Assembly: GCF_024756235.1 (NCBI RefSeq)
Contig: NZ_JANUGY010000007.1
Span: forward strand, 186,001-250,000
Length of the DNA stretch: 64,000 nucleotides
DNA from: Massilia kyonggiensis
Lineage (GTDB): Bacteria > Pseudomonadota > Gammaproteobacteria > Burkholderiales > Burkholderiaceae_D
Direction of reading: 5' to 3'
Shown here: positions 17,928 to 26,674 of the stretch, one piece after another
Layout: each line of letters opens with the position of its first letter
How positions within the stretch are numbered: the stretch's first letter is position 1
Notes under the pieces: model-generated
Told to the model about the DNA's origin: nothing
What the model saw: only the letters and a program-made list of their open reading frames with translations
Databases searched by the model: none
Position numbers and translations under genes: made by a program

Positions 17928-19543
17928 CGCCGGAACTGCAGGCGCGAACGCAGCCGGCACGAGATCGTTGGTCCGGCGCGCTGGCCGTGCTGGCGCCCTG
18001 GGCCTGGCCGGCGCTGCTCGCGGCGGCCGTGTGGCTCGGGCTGTTCTACAACCTGGGGTCGATCCCGCTGTTCGACGTGGACGAGGGCGCGTTCGGCGAG
18101 GCGACGCGGGAAATGCTGGCGCGGGGCGACTACGTGTCGACGTGGCTGAACGGCCAGCCCCGCTTCGACAAGCCGATCCTCATCTACTGGCTGCAGGCCG
18201 CGTCCGTGCGGCTGTTCGGCCTGGACGAATTCGCGCTGCGCCTCCCGTCGGCGCTCGCGGCCACCGCATGGGTCGCCGCCATCTACGCGTTCGTGCGCCG
18301 CGTCCCTGATGTGGACACTGGGCGCGACACGGCGCGCGCCGCCGCATTCATCGCCGCCACGAGCGCCGGCGTCGTCGTGGTCGGCCGAGGGGCGATCGCG
18401 GACGCGCTGCTGAACCTGTTCCTGGCGCTGGCGCTGTTCGACGTCTACCGGGAACTGGTCGATCCGCAGCCGCGCTGGCGCCGCCTGGCATTCTTCTGGA
18501 TCGCGCTTGGCGTGCTGACGAAGGGGCCCGTCGCTTTGCTCGTGCCGGGGGCCGCCGGCGCGCTCGCGTTCGGGCTGCAGGGACGGATGCGTGACTGGCT
18601 GCGCGCCGTGCGCGACCCGGTCGGCTGGCTGATCCTGCTCGGCGTCGCGGGGCCGTGGTATGCGCTCGAATACGCGGCCAGAGGGGACGCGTTCCTGGCC
18701 GGCTTCTTCCTGCGCCACAACGTCGAGCGGTTCCTCGTGCCGTTGCAAGGCCATGCGGGCAGCCCGTTGTTCTACCTGCCGGCCCTGCTGCTGCTCGTGC
18801 TGCCGTACACGGGTCTCCTGCTGGCCACGCTGCCCGGCGCGCGGCGGCTGCGCGCGACGCCGCTCGACACCCTGCTGTGGTGCTGGTTCCTGTTCGTCCT
18901 CGGCTTCTTCACGCTGGCCGGGACCAAGCTGCCGCACTATCTGCTGTACGGCGCGACGCCGCTGTTCATCCTGATGGCGCGCCGGCGCCACGCGCTGCGC
19001 AGCCGCGCGGCGGCACTGTGGCCCGCGCTGGTGTTGCTGTCCGCCGTCGCGGCCTTGCCGTTCGTGCTGCGCTACGCCGCGCCGGACGCGCGCAACGCAT
19101 ATGTGCGCGAAGCGCTGTCGCGGCACGACGTGTTCGGAATGGCCTGGCATGCGCAGTCGATCGCGCTGCTGGCGGGCGTGCTGCTGCTGGCGCTGTGGCC
19201 GGAACGACCGCGCACCGCCGGGCCGTGGCCACGCCTCGTCGCGGCCGCGCTGGCCTGTTCGTACGCCATCGGCGGCCTGCTGCTGCCCGCCGCGGCCGAG
19301 CTGCAGCAGGGCCCCGTCAAGCGGGCCGCGCTGCTGGCCCGGCAGGCCGGCTGGCCGGTGCGCAGCTGGCGCATCAACGTGCCCAGCTTTTCCGTCTACC
19401 GCGCCGCGGTCACGCCCGCGACGGCTGCGCCGCGCCCGGGCGACGTGATCCTCACGCGCAGCGATGCGCTGGACGGCTTGCCGCTGCGCTTCCGTGTGCT
19501 GTTCCGCGAGGGCGGCGTGCTGCTGGTGCGTATCGACGGGTGA
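17924..19543 (+). CDS. ArnT-like family 39 glycosyltransferase (integral membrane)
   Basis: 539 residues with about eleven to twelve hydrophobic segments. The N-terminal periplasmic-loop motif FDVDEGAFGEATREML, with the catalytic acidic residues of GT39/GT83 enzymes, and FDKPILIYWLQA are conserved with ArnT, which moves an aminosugar from undecaprenyl phosphate to lipid A phosphates. The start ATG overlaps the GT2 stop (ATGA). Acceptor and sugar are not known: no ArnA/ArnB sugar-nucleotide genes are nearby, so the donor may be hexosamine or galactosamine-like rather than L-Ara4N. Confidence 0.88.
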   Translation: MTPELQARTQPARDRWSGALAVLAPWAWPALLAAAVWLGLFYNLGSIPLFDVDEGAFGEATREMLARGDYVSTWLNGQPRFDKPILIYWLQAASVRLFGLDEFALRLPSALAATAWVAAIYAFVRRVPDVDTGRDTARAAAFIAATSAGVVVVGRGAIADALLNLFLALALFDVYRELVDPQPRWRRLAFFWIALGVLTKGPVALLVPGAAGALAFGLQGRMRDWLRAVRDPVGWLILLGVAGPWYALEYAARGDAFLAGFFLRHNVERFLVPLQGHAGSPLFYLPALLLLVLPYTGLLLATLPGARRLRATPLDTLLWCWFLFVLGFFTLAGTKLPHYLLYGATPLFILMARRRHALRSRAAALWPALVLLSAVAALPFVLRYAAPDARNAYVREALSRHDVFGMAWHAQSIALLAGVLLLALWPERPRTAGPWPRLVAAALACSYAIGGLLLPAAAELQQGPVKRAALLARQAGWPVRSWRINVPSFSVYRAAVTPATAAPRPGDVILTRSDALDGLPLRFRVLFREGGVLLVRIDG

Positions 19544-19547
19544 CGCG

Positions 19548-20411
19548 ATGACGGTCTCCCTCCGCTCCCCCTGGGCCTGGCTTCCGCCCGCCATCGCGCT
19601 GGCGCTGGCGGCCGGCATCCTCGGCACGGGTGCCAACCGCACGGTGTTCCTGTGGCTGAACCGGGGCGGCCAGGCCGTTGGCGACCTCGTCTGGTTCCAC
19701 CTGACGATGCTGGGCGATGGCGCCGTGGCGCTGGCGCTCGTGCTGCCGTGGATCCGGCGCGCGCCGCACCTGTTCTGGGCGGCGCTGCTGGCGGCCGTCG
19801 TGGCGGGCCTGTGGACCCAGGTCACCAAGGAGTTCGTCGATGTGCCGCGTCCGTTGTCCGTGTTCGCGGACGGCGTGTTTCACCACGCCGGACCGGCTTA
19901 TCGCCGCGTGTCGTTCCCGTCCGGCCATGCCGCGACCGCGTTCGCGCTGGCCGGCATCTGGGCCATGGGCGTCGAAGGCCGGCGGCTGTGGCGCGGACTG
20001 CTGCTCGTGCTCGCCAGTCTCGTCGGGCTGTCGCGCATCATGGTCGGCGTGCACTGGCCGCTCGACGTGCTGTGGGGGATGCTGGGCGGCTGGCTGGGCG
20101 CGTGGTGCGGCCTCGCCGTGCAGGTGCGCTGGCACGGGCCCTGGCCCACGGCGGGACGGGCAGGCATGTTGGCCGGCGCGGTGCTGATGGCCGTCGCGGC
20201 GAGCCTCGTCGTCAGCCGCCACATCGGCATTCCGGTCGTGCTGCCGGCGCAGCGTCTGCTCGCGGTCGGGTGCTTCACGTGGGGCGCGTGGGAGATGGGC
20301 TGCCTGTCGCGGGCGCCGTCACCGCGCGCGGTGCGGCTACGCTGGTGGCCGCGGGGGATCGGCCTGGTGCGGCTCGTTCAGCGTGTGCAGCGGAGGCGCG
20401 GCGATGGCTGA
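19548..20411 (+). CDS. PAP2-family membrane phosphatase
   Basis: 287 residues with about six membrane helices. The three phosphatase motifs are clear: KEFVDVPRP (Kx6RP), PSGH, and SRIMVGVHWPLD (SRx5Hx3D). Relatives remove phosphates from undecaprenyl pyrophosphate, phosphatidic acid or lipid A (LpxE/LpxF). In this operon, 4 bases after the ArnT-like gene, a lipid A phosphatase or a recycler of the undecaprenyl carrier is the natural reading, but the sequence does not decide. A long C-terminal extension after the last helix is arginine-rich. Confidence 0.9.
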   Translation: MTVSLRSPWAWLPPAIALALAAGILGTGANRTVFLWLNRGGQAVGDLVWFHLTMLGDGAVALALVLPWIRRAPHLFWAALLAAVVAGLWTQVTKEFVDVPRPLSVFADGVFHHAGPAYRRVSFPSGHAATAFALAGIWAMGVEGRRLWRGLLLVLASLVGLSRIMVGVHWPLDVLWGMLGGWLGAWCGLAVQVRWHGPWPTAGRAGMLAGAVLMAVAASLVVSRHIGIPVVLPAQRLLAVGCFTWGAWEMGCLSRAPSPRAVRLRWWPRGIGLVRLVQRVQRRRGDG

Positions 20412-21252
20412 CGAAGATCGATGGCTGCTGCTTGGCTTCGCCGGGCAGGCCCTGTTCATGGGCCGGTTCGTCATCCAGTGGCTGGCCAGCGAGCGCGACC
20501 GCCGTAGCGTGATTCCGGTGCCGTTCTGGTACCTGAGCATCGCCGGCGCGCTCGTGCTTCTCGTCTATGCGCTGCACCGGCGCGATCCCGTGTTCGTCGC
20601 CGGGCAGGGTCTCGGCGTCGCGATCTACCTGCGCAATCTGCAACTGATCCGGCGTTCAGCGCACGGCCAGCAGCGAGGCCTTGGCGGCCAGCACGAGCAG
20701 CACGGCGCCCACGGTCCGGTCGAGCCAGACGAGGCGCGCGCGCAGCCAGGCCAGCACGGGGCGCGACGAGAACAGCAGCGCGACCAGCGCGAACCACAGC
20801 AGCGACTCGGCGACGAGCAGCGTCCAGAGGAGGGCGACGTCGGCCGCGGCCAGGTCCGGCTTCAATGCCTGGGACAGGACCGAGCCGAAGTACAGCATGG
20901 CCTTCGGATTGAGCAGATTCGTGAGGAAGCCGCTGACGAAGGCCTTGTGGCCGGCCCGGGCCGCCTGCGCCTCGGGCAACTGGCCCCGCGAGCGCAGGCA
21001 CTGGATGCCGAGCCAGGCAAGGTACAGCGCGCCGACGACGGCCAGGATGCGCGACAGGCCCGGCAGCGCGGCCAGCACGAGCGACATGCCCAGGACGGAG
21101 ACGAGGACGTAGATGCCGATCGCGGTCGCGACGCCGGCCGCGGCCCACAGGCCGGCGCGGCGGCCGGATACGATGGCGGTGCGCGTCACGACGGCGAAGT
21201 CGGGCCCCGGCGAGATCAGGGCCAGCGCGTGAATGCTCAGGATGAGGAGTAA
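20404..21252 (+). CDS. LAB_N-domain small membrane protein with apparent readthrough tail
   Basis: Residues 1-84 (to about 20655) match the lipid-A-disaccharide synthase N-terminal (LAB_N) family: LLGFAGQALFMGRFVIQW, then SVIPVPFWYLSIAGAL and GVAIYLRNLQLIRR, three membrane helices. Stand-alone LAB_N proteins of 80-100 residues accompany GT2/ArnT-like genes in lipid A-modification loci. Here no stop follows: the frame continues 198 more residues antisense to the convergent LysE gene, and that tail has the low-complexity look of a shadow frame. The domain is real; the tail is probably an accident of a lost stop. The start overlaps the PAP2 stop by 8 bases. Confidence 0.6.
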   Translation: MADEDRWLLLGFAGQALFMGRFVIQWLASERDRRSVIPVPFWYLSIAGALVLLVYALHRRDPVFVAGQGLGVAIYLRNLQLIRRSAHGQQRGLGGQHEQHGAHGPVEPDEARAQPGQHGARREQQRDQREPQQRLGDEQRPEEGDVGRGQVRLQCLGQDRAEVQHGLRIEQIREEAADEGLVAGPGRLRLGQLAPRAQALDAEPGKVQRADDGQDARQARQRGQHERHAQDGDEDVDADRGRDAGRGPQAGAAAGYDGGARHDGEVGPRRDQGQRVNAQDEE

Positions 21253-21267
21253 GGTGTTCGGCGTCAT
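20656..21267 (-). CDS. LysE/RhtB family amino-acid exporter
   Basis: 203 residues with six predicted membrane helices. The N-terminal signature ALALISPGPDFAVVTRTAIVSGRRAG (SPGPxx..V) and FLTNLLNPKAMLYF are typical of the LysE/RhtB translocators that export amino acids such as threonine, homoserine lactone, arginine or lysine by proton antiport. The substrate is not determined. It is a single gene; its stop lies exactly where the conserved part of the convergent LAB_N protein ends. Confidence 0.92.
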   Translation of the reverse strand: MTPNTLLLILSIHALALISPGPDFAVVTRTAIVSGRRAGLWAAAGVATAIGIYVLVSVLGMSLVLAALPGLSRILAVVGALYLAWLGIQCLRSRGQLPEAQAARAGHKAFVSGFLTNLLNPKAMLYFGSVLSQALKPDLAAADVALLWTLLVAESLLWFALVALLFSSRPVLAWLRARLVWLDRTVGAVLLVLAAKASLLAVR

Positions 21268-21341
21268 GGCGTGTCGGACAGAGCAGGGTGGACGGTGCCG
21301 ACCATCCTAGCACCGTCCGCCTCGCGCCGCAGACCGACAAA

Positions 21342-22316
21342 TCACTCGCGGCCGAACGCGGGATTCGGTCGCGTGAGGTAATACCACTCGTGATTCGGCT
21401 GCGCGTTCACGTCCGGGAACAGGATACGGCCCGTGAATTCCGCGACGACGGGCGTACCGTCCGCGCGCACGCCGATCTGTTCGCCTTCCGCGACCGGGTC
21501 GAAGCTGGCCCACTGGCGCGTGAACTGGTCGCCGGCGTCGAGCTTGTCGTGCACGACCACCATCTGCAGCGCCTCCATCGCTTCGAACGGGATGGGTTCC
21601 GGTTCCGGTGCGTCGATGATCTTCAGGAAGGCGAGGGTGTTCATGATCGCGGTGTACGCGACGTCCGGCGCGCGCGGATCCAGGTGCTGGCCGCATTCGA
21701 GCGTGAGCGCGTAGCCGCCCGTGCTGCGCATGTATTCCGTCGTGCCCATGCCGTAGCGCAGCACGGTTTGCAGTTCCTGCGCGTTGCCGCGCGAGCGGCG
21801 CTGCACGCCGCCGCCGTACGCGGCCATCCAGCCCGTGACGAAGCGGCGCACGCCCAGGCGGCGTGCCAGTGCGCGTTCGGCGCGCATGTGTTTGAACGGT
21901 TCCAGGGGACCGTCGTTGTCGAGCGGGCCGACCATCACGAACGGCTCGCCGTGCGCGGCGTTGAACGAGTGCAGGTCGAGCAGGACGTCGTGCTGTGCCA
22001 GCAGCGGGCACAGCCAGTTGGCGACGTGGTCTTCGAAATCGTGCGGTTCCGCTTTCGGGGACAGGTCGCGGTTCAGGTTGCGGTCGCCCGAGCGCGTATT
22101 CTGCGCATAGGCCTTCGGGTTCACGATGGGGACGAAGGTCACGCTGCCGTTGACGATGTGGAGGGCACCGGCGTCGATCTCCGCCATGATCCGCTGGATG
22201 GCCTGGGTGCCGCATTTCTCGTTGCCGTGCGTGGCACCCATGATGATGACTTTCGGGCCTTGGCCCTGGCCGGTGTAGTTGACGGATTTGAAGTGCAGCT
22301 GGCTGGCGGGGATCAT
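21342..22316 (-). CDS. Succinylglutamate desuccinylase/aspartoacylase-type M14 hydrolase
   Basis: 324-residue zinc-dependent deacylase or carboxypeptidase-like enzyme. The zinc ligands are visible in GATHGNEKCG (HxxE) and LDLHSFNA (His), and the catalytic glutamate in LTLECGQH. The C-terminal beta domain (FTRQWASFDPVAEGEQIGVRADG onward) is typical of the AstE/ASPA group. It probably removes an acyl or amino-acid group from a small amide in the cytoplasm; substrate unknown. The ATG at 22316 was chosen where similarity begins; the upstream in-frame region is arginine-rich shadow sequence. Confidence 0.86.
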   Translation of the reverse strand: MIPASQLHFKSVNYTGQGQGPKVIIMGATHGNEKCGTQAIQRIMAEIDAGALHIVNGSVTFVPIVNPKAYAQNTRSGDRNLNRDLSPKAEPHDFEDHVANWLCPLLAQHDVLLDLHSFNAAHGEPFVMVGPLDNDGPLEPFKHMRAERALARRLGVRRFVTGWMAAYGGGVQRRSRGNAQELQTVLRYGMGTTEYMRSTGGYALTLECGQHLDPRAPDVAYTAIMNTLAFLKIIDAPEPEPIPFEAMEALQMVVVHDKLDAGDQFTRQWASFDPVAEGEQIGVRADGTPVVAEFTGRILFPDVNAQPNHEWYYLTRPNPAFGRE

Positions 22317-22415
22317 GCGTCGTGTTCCAAAAGAATGAATGCGAAGAATGCGGGCATTGTAGCGTGCCGGCCCGGCCCATGGCATCATTCGTGGTTTTCG
22401 TAGAAGAATGTCAGC

Positions 22416-23564
22416 ATGGACGGCGTCAATACGGGGACTGCGTCCCGCATCCACGGCCTCGACAGCCTGCGCGCTCTTGCGGTAACGCTCGTCGTGCTGC
22501 ATCACTACACGTTGTTCGTCAGCGATGCGCCCACGTTCGGCTGGGTCGGGACGATGGGCTGGGCGGGCGTCGACCTGTTCTTCGCGCTGTCCGGTTACCT
22601 GATCGGCAACCAGATCTTCGCGGCGCTCGGTTCGGCCCGCGGGTTCGGGCTCGGCCGGTTTTACCTGAGGCGGCTGCTGCGCACGCTCCCCAATTTCTGG
22701 GTCGTGCTGGCCCTGTACGCGCTGTGGCCCGCCTGGCGCGGCGATACGCCGATGCTCCCGCTGTGGCAATACCTGACCTTCACGCAGAACATCCACCTGC
22801 AACCGGGCACGGCGTTTTCGCACGCGTGGTCGCTGTGCATCGAGGAACAGTTCTACATGCTGTTGCCGGCGGCCGCCATCATGGGCGCCGCGCTCGGGCA
22901 GGGCGGGGTGAAGCAGCGCTGGGCGTGGATCGCGTTGCTGCTGGCCGTCGCGGGCGGAATGCTGGCCCGGGCGACGATCTGGCAGGACGGCCAGGATGCA
23001 CCTAACCGACTGGGGTACTACTACCAGTACATCTATTACGCGAGCTGGTGTCGCGCGGACGAATTGCTGGCGGGCGTGGCGCTTGCGCTGCTGAAGCATC
23101 GCGCTCCGGGTTTGTGGCGCCGCCTGCTTGCGCACGGTACCGCGTTGCTGGTGGCCGGGGCCACCGTCATCGGCGCCACGTTTGCGTGGTTTCTTGACGA
23201 TCATTACGCGTTCGCGCAGACAGTGGCCGGCTATCCGCTGCTGGCCCTCGGTTTTTCTCTGCTGATCCTGGCCGCGCTGGCGCCGGATTCCTTGCTGCAC
23301 CGCGTGCGCGTGCCGGGCGCCGCCAGTCTTGCCCTGTGGTCGTACGCGATCTACCTGACGCACAAATCCGTCAGCATCCTCGTCGCGGAACGCCTGGCGC
23401 AGGCGGGGTATGGTGCGGAGGATCCCCTCACGATCGCCGCGTGCATGATGGCGTCGCTGGCGGCCGGGTGGTTGTTGTACGTGCTCGTCGAGACGCCGTT
23501 CATGCGCCTGCGCGCGCGGTGGGATGCGGCGCTCAGCCCCGCACCCGCACCGGCGCTTCGATGA
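22416..23564 (+). CDS. Acyltransferase 3 family membrane protein (OafA/YrhL type)
   Basis: 382 residues with about ten membrane helices. The N-terminal motif GLDSLRALAVTLVVLHHY contains the R/K..H signature of acyltransferase family 3, and GVDLFFALSGYLIGNQ and HAWSLCIEEQFY (conserved SLxxExxFY) follow. These proteins O-acylate surface polysaccharides, peptidoglycan or antibiotics using an acyl-CoA donor. There is no SGNH domain fused at the C-terminus. Target unknown; divergent from the M14 hydrolase gene. Confidence 0.92.
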   Translation: MDGVNTGTASRIHGLDSLRALAVTLVVLHHYTLFVSDAPTFGWVGTMGWAGVDLFFALSGYLIGNQIFAALGSARGFGLGRFYLRRLLRTLPNFWVVLALYALWPAWRGDTPMLPLWQYLTFTQNIHLQPGTAFSHAWSLCIEEQFYMLLPAAAIMGAALGQGGVKQRWAWIALLLAVAGGMLARATIWQDGQDAPNRLGYYYQYIYYASWCRADELLAGVALALLKHRAPGLWRRLLAHGTALLVAGATVIGATFAWFLDDHYAFAQTVAGYPLLALGFSLLILAALAPDSLLHRVRVPGAASLALWSYAIYLTHKSVSILVAERLAQAGYGAEDPLTIAACMMASLAAGWLLYVLVETPFMRLRARWDAALSPAPAPALR

Positions 23565-24018
23565 CGTCGAAGGCGGCCGGCATGTCCGCGAGCCAGGTTT
23601 GCAGGTGGGCGATGCGCATCGACGGGTCGTAGCCGTCCGTCGATGCGAGCGCCGCGCGCAGGCCGGGCAGGGCTTCCGGCGTGCGCGGGCTGTCGCAGGC
23701 GTCGATCAGCATCGCAACGAGGTCCGTGGGCGGCGTGCTGCCGCGGCGCAGGCGGGCGTGGATGATGGCCAGCAGCGCGCGCTGCATGCGCGGCGTCGGA
23801 TGGGTGATGTGGGCGAAGACCATGGGCGTGTTCGTGATGGCTTCGCAGATCGCCGTCTCCATCTGGTCCGCCGTCAGGTCGGACGCGATGTCGAAATAGG
23901 CGCGGTCCCAGCGCGTGTGGGGATAGCGGTGGCCGGGCGGAAAGGCGTCGACGCTTTCCAGGCCGAGGGCGCGGCTGGCGCGGGACAGCAGGGACGAAAT
24001 AACGGGAAGCAGCGGCAT
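23533..24018 (-). CDS. Hypothetical protein, 161 aa
   Basis: Not recognised. Soluble, largely helical chain with no signal peptide. The segment FPPGHRYPHTRWDRAYFDIASDL and the alanine/leucine-rich second half (RALLAIIHARLRRG, LVAMLIDACDSPRTPEALPGLRAAL) suggest a helical repeat-like fold. The ATG at 24018 was preferred because the upstream 14 residues are unlike the rest. Its 3' end overlaps the convergent acyltransferase by 32 bases. No operon partner. Confidence 0.6.
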   Translation of the reverse strand: MPLLPVISSLLSRASRALGLESVDAFPPGHRYPHTRWDRAYFDIASDLTADQMETAICEAITNTPMVFAHITHPTPRMQRALLAIIHARLRRGSTPPTDLVAMLIDACDSPRTPEALPGLRAALASTDGYDPSMRIAHLQTWLADMPAAFDVIEAPVRVRG

Positions 24019-24070
24019 CGTTGGCGAACGGCGATTCAAATGCCCGCTAGTGTAGACCAAGAAATGGAAA

Positions 24071-24110
24071 CGCGCGGTAGACCGCCACTGGGTGACAGTC
24101 TGCCCGCGCG
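24071..24110 (-). terminator. Hairpin terminator after the pirin gene
   Basis: CGCGCGGTAGAC (24071-24082) pairs with GTCTGCCCGCGCG (24098-24110) with one bulge and one G-T pair. On the minus strand it is followed by TTTCCATTTCTT, about 15 bases past the pirin stop. Confidence 0.55.
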
Positions 24111-24125
24111 AGGAAACTTCAGCGA

Positions 24126-25019
24126 TTACGCTGCCGACGCCGCCGTGCTGTCCGTGAACTTCCCGTTACGGAAATCCTCGACGGCCTGGAACACCTCGGC
24201 CTGCGTGTTCATCACGAACGGGCCGTACTGCGCGATCGGCTCGTTCAGTGGCCGGCCCGCGATCAACAGCAGGCGCGACGGTTGCGCCGCCTTGATGCGC
24301 ACGCCGTCGGCGGCCTTGGCGTTGTCGAGGATCGCCATGCGGGCCTGCGGCACGGCCTTGCCTTCGACGACGACCTCGCCCCGGAACACGTACAGGAACG
24401 CGTTATGCCCGGCCGGCAGCGGCTGCTCGAACGTGGCGCCCGCGGGCAGCTCGATGTCCAGGTACAGCGGTTCCGTCACCTCGCGCTGCACGGCGCCGGC
24501 GACGCCGTGGGTGCTCCCGGCGATCACTTGCACGGTCGCGCCCGAATCCAGCGTGAAGCGGGGCACGGCTTCGGCCGGGATGTCGCGGTACCACGGTGCG
24601 CTCATCTTGTCCCTGGCGGCCAGGTTGAGCCACAACTGGAACCCTTCCATCAGGCCCTCGTTCTGTTCCGGCATTTCCGAGTGGATCACGCCGCGGCCGG
24701 CCGTCATCCATTGCACGCCGCCGTTCGTGATCGAGCCTTCATGGCCGGCGCTGTCGCGGTGGCGCATGTTCCCCGTCAGCATGTAGGTGACGGTCTCGAA
24801 GCCGCGGTGCGGGTGCTCCGGGAAGCCGGCGATGTAGTCGCCCGCCTTGTCGCTGCCGAACGCGTCCAGCATCAGGAACGGGTCAAGGCGGCGCTGCAGC
24901 GGTTGCGTCAGGACGCGGTTGATCTTGACGCCCGCGCCATCCATCACGAACTGGCCGCCGACGAGGCGTTCGACGCCGCGGCTCGTGGCCACGGCCTGGG
25001 TTTGCACTTGCTGGGTCAT
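24126..25019 (-). CDS. Pirin family protein
   Basis: 297-residue bicupin of the pirin (YhhW/YhaK) family. The metal site of the N-terminal cupin is visible in FPEHPHRGFETVTYML and GVIHSEMPEQNEG (the His/His/His/Glu set), followed by GFQLWLNL. Bacterial pirins are non-haem iron proteins, some with quercetinase activity and some interacting with metabolic enzymes. AGGAGAG precedes the ATG at 25019. It probably shares an operon with azoR 34 bases upstream, so a redox or electrophile-response role under the divergent LysR protein is plausible. Confidence 0.93.
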   Translation of the reverse strand: MTQQVQTQAVATSRGVERLVGGQFVMDGAGVKINRVLTQPLQRRLDPFLMLDAFGSDKAGDYIAGFPEHPHRGFETVTYMLTGNMRHRDSAGHEGSITNGGVQWMTAGRGVIHSEMPEQNEGLMEGFQLWLNLAARDKMSAPWYRDIPAEAVPRFTLDSGATVQVIAGSTHGVAGAVQREVTEPLYLDIELPAGATFEQPLPAGHNAFLYVFRGEVVVEGKAVPQARMAILDNAKAADGVRIKAAQPSRLLLIAGRPLNEPIAQYGPFVMNTQAEVFQAVEDFRNGKFTDSTAASAA

Positions 25020-25053
25020 GATCTCTCTCCTTGACGCAATACGTTGTCGATGT

Positions 25054-25647
25054 TTATGCCAGTGCTGCGACGGCGGCATCCGCCTCGGCCTGGCCTTTTG
25101 CGGCCGCTTCCGGACCCATCGCCAGGCCCGCCGAGTAGATGAACTGGTGGTCCGTCAGGCCCAGGAAGTTCAGCAGCATGCGGATGTGCGGGACTTGCGG
25201 GTCGGCGTCGAGCGGGTAGATGCCGCCGCGGGCCGTGGCCACGTACACCTTCTTGTTCTTCAGCAGGCCTTCCGGACCGTTCTCCGTGTAGCGGAACGTC
25301 ACGCCGGAGCGGGCGATGGCGTCGAACCACGCTTTCAGCTGGATCGGCATGCCGAAGTTATACATCGGCGCGCCGATCACGATCACGTCGGCGGCCTGCG
25401 CTTCGGCGATCAGCGCGTCGTCCAGGGCCACGCGGGCGGCCTGGTCGGCCGTGCGCTGGTCGGCCGGGGTGAACAGGGCGCCCAGCGCCGCTTCGTCCAG
25501 CACCGGATGCGGGTTCGCGCCCAGGTCGCGCACGGTCACGGCCGCGCCCGGATTGGCGGCGGCCACTTTGGCGACGATCGCATTGGCCACGCGGGTGGAT
25601 TCGGATTGGGTGCCGCGCAGGCTGGAATTGATCTGCAGGATCTTCAT
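25054..25647 (-). CDS. azoR: FMN-dependent NADH:quinone oxidoreductase/azoreductase
   Basis: 197-residue flavodoxin-fold enzyme. The N-terminal MKILQINSSLRGTQSESTRVAN phosphate loop, APMYNFGMPIQLKAWFD (FMN ring contacts) and ATARGGIY are hallmarks of AzoR. It reduces azo dyes and quinones by two electrons with NADH in the cytosol. The gene is divergent from a LysR regulator across a 111-base gap, the usual arrangement for LysR control, with the pirin gene downstream. Confidence 0.93.
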   Translation of the reverse strand: MKILQINSSLRGTQSESTRVANAIVAKVAAANPGAAVTVRDLGANPHPVLDEAALGALFTPADQRTADQAARVALDDALIAEAQAADVIVIGAPMYNFGMPIQLKAWFDAIARSGVTFRYTENGPEGLLKNKKVYVATARGGIYPLDADPQVPHIRMLLNFLGLTDHQFIYSAGLAMGPEAAAKGQAEADAAVAALA

Positions 25648-25758
25648 GGTGTGCTCCTTCGTTGTTGGTTCGTGTGTCGATGGAGTCACTTTAACGGTTC
25701 CAAATATCGTGCGGTAGACGGTAGAATGGATAACATTATTCAATCAGTGGAACAATCT

Positions 25759-26670
25759 ATGGACGTCGAACCGAACGACCTGCTGCTGTTCGCCCGTATC
25801 GTCGAGGCCGGCAGTTTCAGCATGGCCGCGCAGCGCCTCGATTTGCCGAAGTCGACCGTGTCACGCCGCATCGCGATGCTGGAGGCGAGCGTGGGCGAGC
25901 GCCTGCTGCAGCGGACGACGCGCCGGCTGATGCTGACCGAATTCGGCGCGAGCCTGCTGGAACATGCGCGCAAGGTGGCGGAAGAGGTGGAGGCGGCCGG
26001 CGCGCTGGCCCAGCACCGCCAGGCCGCGCCCAGCGGCAAGCTGCGCATCTCGATGCCGCAGGATTTCGCAAACGTCGTCATGGCGGACATGATTCCGAAA
26101 TTCATGGAACGCTATCCGGCCGTGTCGCTGGAACTGGATCTGTCGCCGCGGCGCGTGGACCTCGTCGCGGAAAACTTCGACATCGCGATCCGGATGGGCG
26201 ACCTGCCCGAAGATTCCACGCTGGCCGCACGCCGCGTCGCGATCCAGCAGTTCGGCCTGTACGCGGCGCCATCCTACCTTGCGCAGCGGGGCCTGCCCGA
26301 GCATCCGGACGACCTGCTGCAGCACGACCTGCTGTGCATCCTCAGCCGCTCGGGCGGTGCCGTGCCGTGGATTCTGCAACGGGGCAAGGTGCGTTGGGAA
26401 AAAGAGCTGACGGCGCGCCTGACGGCGAATTCGCCGCAACTGCTCGCGAAGATCGCATGCAGCGGCGGCGGCATCGCGGCGAGCACGGATTTCATCGTGG
26501 CCAAGTATGTGAAAAAGGGCGAGCTGGTGCGCGTGCTGCCGGACTGGGACCTGCCCGGTTCGACGGGCTGGGCCGTGTTCCCTGGCAGGCGGCTGATGCC
26601 CGCGAAGACGCGGGCGTTCCTGGACATGCTCGACGAAATCTTCTGCAAGAACCGGGAGCAGGCCGGCTGA
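25759..26670 (+). CDS. LysR-family transcriptional regulator
   Basis: 303 residues. The N-terminal winged HTH (about 5-62; LLLFARIVEAGSFSMAAQRL, STVSRRIAMLE) and the C-terminal periplasmic-binding-like effector domain (KLRISMPQDFANVV onward) are complete. It closely resembles the branch that acts next to azoreductase, quinone reductase and pirin genes, so it probably controls the divergent azoR-pirin unit in response to a quinone or electrophile. A second in-frame ATG at 25726 would add 11 residues; neither start has a strong ribosome site. Confidence 0.93.
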   Translation: MDVEPNDLLLFARIVEAGSFSMAAQRLDLPKSTVSRRIAMLEASVGERLLQRTTRRLMLTEFGASLLEHARKVAEEVEAAGALAQHRQAAPSGKLRISMPQDFANVVMADMIPKFMERYPAVSLELDLSPRRVDLVAENFDIAIRMGDLPEDSTLAARRVAIQQFGLYAAPSYLAQRGLPEHPDDLLQHDLLCILSRSGGAVPWILQRGKVRWEKELTARLTANSPQLLAKIACSGGGIAASTDFIVAKYVKKGELVRVLPDWDLPGSTGWAVFPGRRLMPAKTRAFLDMLDEIFCKNREQAG

Positions 26671-26674
26671 GCGG

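Noticed and set aside
17843..19828. 661-codon leftward open frame opposite the GT39 gene
   Set aside because: Gln/Arg/His-rich antisense frame without a domain; the rightward operon is well supported.
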